From Spirochaetia bacterium UBA6919 (lineage in GTDB: Bacteria > Spirochaetota > UBA6919), in the NCBI GenBank assembly GCA_002450905.1, contig DKAT01000022.1, forward strand, positions 18,993 through 82,992: a stretch of DNA of 64,000 nt. Reading direction: 5' to 3'. Shown piece by piece: positions 60,683-64,000 of this stretch. A program made the position numbers and the translations under genes. The notes beneath the pieces were generated by a model. That model was not told the DNA's origin, searched no databases, and saw only the letters and a program-made list of their open reading frames with translations. Positions within the stretch are counted from its first letter, which is position 1. Each line of letters opens with the position of its first letter.

Positions 60683-63600
60683 AATTTCCTCCTTAAATTA
60701 ATATTTTTTTTTGCCAATACATAGACCAGAGAAGGCAATAAAAAAATCGATACGATAAAACAAGTGATTAAACCAAAGCTTAATACCATTCCAAAACCTG
60801 CGAAACCTTTGTATTCCCCCAATACACCTATGGTACCAAACGCAAAAACACTTGTCATGGTAGTTAAGAAGATACCTCGTCCTGTATATTGTATGACTAC
60901 CTCAGGATTTTTATCCCCTTCAATCTGGAAACGATGGATGAGATGGATTCCGTCATCAATCCCAATACCAAGAATTATAGGTAATGCCATAACATTAAAT
61001 ACGTCAAACTTTAAGCCGTATAAATACATGATCCCTACCATCCATAAACTGCCGAAAATGAGGGGCAAAGTTGTGATTAAAGAGTATTTAAGGCTTCTTG
61101 TGTAGATGAGGAGGAGTAGAAATATGGCTATTAACGCGATGATCATAGCTCTTTTTCCTTCCCTACCCAACATTTCTATTAACTCCAGGGTGATAATAGG
61201 GGATCCTGTAAATCGATTGATTTCCTGTGGGTCTTCTTGCAATTCCTTTGCTGATTGACCTTTCATTTTATCCAATTGTTTGTCCATCTTCTGAATCTTT
61301 TCAATATCCACCTTGAAATCTTCATCAAACGATGAAGTACTTTTAGTTTTATCTCTGGATAAAGGAATAGGTGACTTAGTACCCTTGCTATCTTGCTTCT
61401 GTACTTTATTCACTGGAATATCATTTATGTTATTCTTGTTTGGTATTATTTTCTGCACGAGAATATCACTTTTTTCCGGAGGTAGATGACGGAATTTTAA
61501 ATTCTTAAATAAGCCTCTGGTTGATTCCAAGACCTTTTGATCCCAGATATTCTTATTAATATAGATGGTACATAACTGGTGGGTCATATCAATCGATAAA
61601 TATCTGTTTCTTATGGATTTTGGAAGGCTATCGATGGTTAGTCTCTTATTTGGAGAAGAAAATAAATTAACCCGCTTATTCATTTCTCCAGCAAATAAAG
61701 TACTCAATTGATTTAGTCTATCTATTGATTGTTCCTTATTTAGATTAATAAGATGGATCAATGATTTGAATAGTTCCTTCCCATGAATTCCTGATTTATT
61801 ATTTTGAGATACCCTATGAATCATTTGATTTCTTCGTTTAACAATTCGGGAATCCTCTCCAAATGTGGGGACAGTCAAGTCAGCCAATTCTAAGATATTG
61901 TTTTCCAATCTCTTGATTTGGTTTAACAGATCCTGGTAATTCTTAAGATTCAGTGTCCCCCCAACTGTACGATCGCTTTGATTCCTGAGTCTTTGTAGTA
62001 ATTGTAAATTCACCTCCTGACGGTTCTGATTTGGGATATAATCTGCTAAAGACTCAACGAAAGCTATAATATCCGTCTTTGGTTCAACAAACAGAGCTAT
62101 ACGACGTGCTTTATCCAAGGCTGATAATTTTGTATTGTACTTTAAACTCTCTACATCCTTATCTGTATCATCCTTTAAAGAGATCATGATATAATCCGGG
62201 GACATCTCGAAATGCTTTAAAATCTTTTTGGTAGCGATAATCGATTCTGCTTTCAGTGGTTCAATTTCCAACATGTCGTACTCAAAAGTATTTTGTAAGC
62301 TAAAATACGTCATAATCGCTGTAATCAATATACAGAGAATAATAATCGTCCAATGATACTTTCTAACAAGATTCGCAGACCATAATAAGAAATTATAATT
62401 CATATAATATTTGGGTATCTTAAATTGTGCTGGTTTACGATCCAGTATTATTGTTAATGCAGGTAGGAAGGTCATCATTGACACCAGGCACAGAAGAACA
62501 CCTATTCCAGTGAACAATCCAAACTCCCTCATGGCATGGGTTTCTGAAAGGGCTAATGTAGCGAAGGCTATAGATGTTGTTATCCCTCCAAGGATAATTC
62601 CCCAACCTGTTTTAACAAATGCGTTTTCTAAAGCAGATTTCTTATCGATACCCTGTCCTCGATCCTCTGTATATTGGGTCATTAAATGGATGCCAAAATC
62701 AACTCCCAGTCCTACTAAAATAACACTCATCATGCTGGTAAACCTATTGAGTTCACCATAAACCACAGCGATATACCCCATAGCCCAACAGATACCTATA
62801 ATAAGACTGAGAACAATAAAAAATGCTGAACGTGGTCTGGTAAAGGATATTAAAAATAATATAATAATCAGTATCAAGGCAACTGCTGCTGGAAACTGCA
62901 TATCCCGAATTAGAAATTGCATTTCATCTTTCTGAATAGCTAACATACCACCAATCATCGCCTTCATAGGTTTATGGGACATCTTTAAATGGGATTTTAC
63001 AAATTGATCCAACTGATTAACCAACTCCGTCGCCTTATCGATTTCATTCATAGATACTGCTGGCTGGATAAAAATTAAAAGGATTTTCCTGTCACGACTC
63101 ATGCTTAAAGTCTCACCCACCGTCATTAGATCAGCCATTCGCATAGCCCGTTCTCTTATAGAAACAGAATCCGGGTGTTTTATATAATCAATTAATATCT
63201 CCATAAATTGTTCTACATTGGATAAACCTATATCTAACTGCATTTCTTTCTTCTTGGAGTCAATGGATTCCTGGCGATACTTCCCAGTATATGTCTTTTC
63301 CATATTATCATTATATGCCGTAAGGAATGGGAGAAGCTGTACCTTCCTAAACATTTCAATACTGTTCTCCGTCTGGTTATTTTTGGAGAGGAGTAATCCA
63401 TATTTCTGAAAAAACGCTTTATCCTGCTCAAGCTGGATATATTTAATATAGGACATTAATTTCTTGTTCTGCTGAATCTTTTGAACGATCATTCGGGAAA
63501 ACGGGATGGTATGCTTCTCATCGCCTTCCAACAACAGAAATAGGCTGGAAGCACTTTGAAAGCGATCTATGATCTCATTAAACGCTTTGCTATTGGGATT

Positions 63601-63765
63601 ATTGGGTAATAGATCCTTGATATTAGTTTTCAATTGGATACGGAAGGACAGGACAACACTGATTATCGCCAGTGAAACACTCACAACAAGTACGGCAATA
63701 GTATGACGGAAGATGAAATTCGCCAAAGATCTCATTATTTGCGACTTAAAGGATACCTCTTCCAT
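60679..63765 (-). CDS. MMPL/RND-family transporter
   Basis: Membrane protein of 1028 residues in two halves. Helix 1 near residue 20, a large periplasmic loop, five to six helices around 285-435 (AVALILIIILFLISF, SMMSVILVGLGVDFGIHLMT), a second loop, and a second set from about 885 (IFLLLLIYTRSLKYSL, NVMALPIILGIGIDDGIHLI). GVDFGIHL and GIDDGIHLI are the proton-relay motifs of this family. The second loop ends in a long charged, Lys/Ser-rich stretch. It would export a lipid or hydrophobic compound. The ATG at 63735 is a shorter alternative start. Confidence 0.92.
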   Translation of the reverse strand: MEEVSFKSQIMRSLANFIFRHTIAVLVVSVSLAIISVVLSFRIQLKTNIKDLLPNNPNSKAFNEIIDRFQSASSLFLLLEGDEKHTIPFSRMIVQKIQQNKKLMSYIKYIQLEQDKAFFQKYGLLLSKNNQTENSIEMFRKVQLLPFLTAYNDNMEKTYTGKYRQESIDSKKKEMQLDIGLSNVEQFMEILIDYIKHPDSVSIRERAMRMADLMTVGETLSMSRDRKILLIFIQPAVSMNEIDKATELVNQLDQFVKSHLKMSHKPMKAMIGGMLAIQKDEMQFLIRDMQFPAAVALILIIILFLISFTRPRSAFFIVLSLIIGICWAMGYIAVVYGELNRFTSMMSVILVGLGVDFGIHLMTQYTEDRGQGIDKKSALENAFVKTGWGIILGGITTSIAFATLALSETHAMREFGLFTGIGVLLCLVSMMTFLPALTIILDRKPAQFKIPKYYMNYNFLLWSANLVRKYHWTIIILCILITAIMTYFSLQNTFEYDMLEIEPLKAESIIATKKILKHFEMSPDYIMISLKDDTDKDVESLKYNTKLSALDKARRIALFVEPKTDIIAFVESLADYIPNQNRQEVNLQLLQRLRNQSDRTVGGTLNLKNYQDLLNQIKRLENNILELADLTVPTFGEDSRIVKRRNQMIHRVSQNNKSGIHGKELFKSLIHLINLNKEQSIDRLNQLSTLFAGEMNKRVNLFSSPNKRLTIDSLPKSIRNRYLSIDMTHQLCTIYINKNIWDQKVLESTRGLFKNLKFRHLPPEKSDILVQKIIPNKNNINDIPVNKVQKQDSKGTKSPIPLSRDKTKSTSSFDEDFKVDIEKIQKMDKQLDKMKGQSAKELQEDPQEINRFTGSPIITLELIEMLGREGKRAMIIALIAIFLLLLIYTRSLKYSLITTLPLIFGSLWMVGIMYLYGLKFDVFNVMALPIILGIGIDDGIHLIHRFQIEGDKNPEVVIQYTGRGIFLTTMTSVFAFGTIGVLGEYKGFAGFGMVLSFGLITCFIVSIFLLPSLVYVLAKKNINLRRKL

Positions 63766-64000
63766 AATTCAAATTGTCCTATTATTAATATAATAACGAT
63801 GGTTGCAAAATGGTAAATAAGTATTGATTTATTTATGTAAAGACGTTTTACTGGCGTTTCTTAACAATCTGATCTGAGATGTGTTTTATCTCGAAATTTT
63901 CCTCGAAACCCCCTTGAATGCTCTCAAATCAAAGTAATTTTCTAATAATTTAACAATACTCACTCAGATATTGTCCTATAATAGAGTCATTGCATAATTA
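63766..64000. other. Right-end non-coding sequence
   Basis: The last 235 bases, upstream of the RND operon, hold no gene I can support. The RND promoter should lie here; no single consensus is clear. Confidence 0.4.

Noticed and set aside
63820..63905. Minus-strand segment reading GGFEENFEIKHISDQIVKKR before a stop
   Set aside because: It looks protein-like, but a stop lies 27 codons upstream and there is no start; too short to call.

Overview
This window is a 64 kb, AT-rich piece of a bacterial chromosome from an organism with an outer membrane. Outer-membrane evidence includes many lipobox signal peptides, two LolA-like proteins, an OmpA-family protein, several beta-barrel-like proteins ending in aromatic residues, and an RND exporter. 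Long TPR proteins, exported caspase-like proteins, a GAF-PAS-cyclase and an NHL-repeat lipoprotein with chitobiase-like domains suggest Spirochaetota, possibly a Leptospira-like or uncultured lineage. That assignment is inference; no rRNA or tRNA gene was seen to confirm it.

Left part (1-9 kb): a 5'-truncated NamZ-type muramidase, two tandem phosphofructokinases (one with pyrophosphate-type and one with ATP-type active-site residues), and a lolA-rimO-pgsA-pgpA cluster for lipoprotein and phospholipid biogenesis. A caspase-TPR lipoprotein follows. From 9 to 12 kb lie orphan accessory genes: an unknown lipoprotein, an Imm26-like protein, a DUF4259 gene broken in a T6 run, and a field of dispersed repeats.

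Middle (12-42 kb): a MoxR-type AAA+ ATPase is coupled to a large uncharacterised protein. Then come ribBA-xerD, a TPR protein, mltG, and a three-gene module of retropepsin-like lipoprotein, inactive transglutaminase-7TM protein and ATP-grasp ligase. An NlpC/P60-like protein, an SDR, an OmpA-family protein and a ppdK-trpG/pabA-dinG operon follow; the DinG protein carries an N-terminal JAB/JAMM domain. A paralogous pair of barrel-like proteins, cutA, a class III cyclase, a tandem-ACT protein, a LOG-like protein and hemC complete this part.

Accessory zone (42-50 kb): an exported caspase fused to a barrel-like domain, a GIY-YIG nuclease embedded in REP-like hairpins, and a large NHL lipoprotein with exact 141-bp tandem units. 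A mazE antitoxin has its own promoter and operator-like dyad but no mazF; hicA-like and hicB-like remnants follow. Several families of dispersed palindromic repeats concentrate here.

Right part (50-64 kb): a MacB/LolD-like ABC exporter, then an NtrB/NtrC-type two-component system. Three hsp20 genes follow, preceded by a full-consensus sigma-54 promoter with a 17-bp dyad about 190 bp upstream, which suggests a sigma-54-controlled small-heat-shock-protein cassette. The window ends with a three-gene operon on the minus strand: RND transporter, LolA-like protein and outer-membrane barrel.
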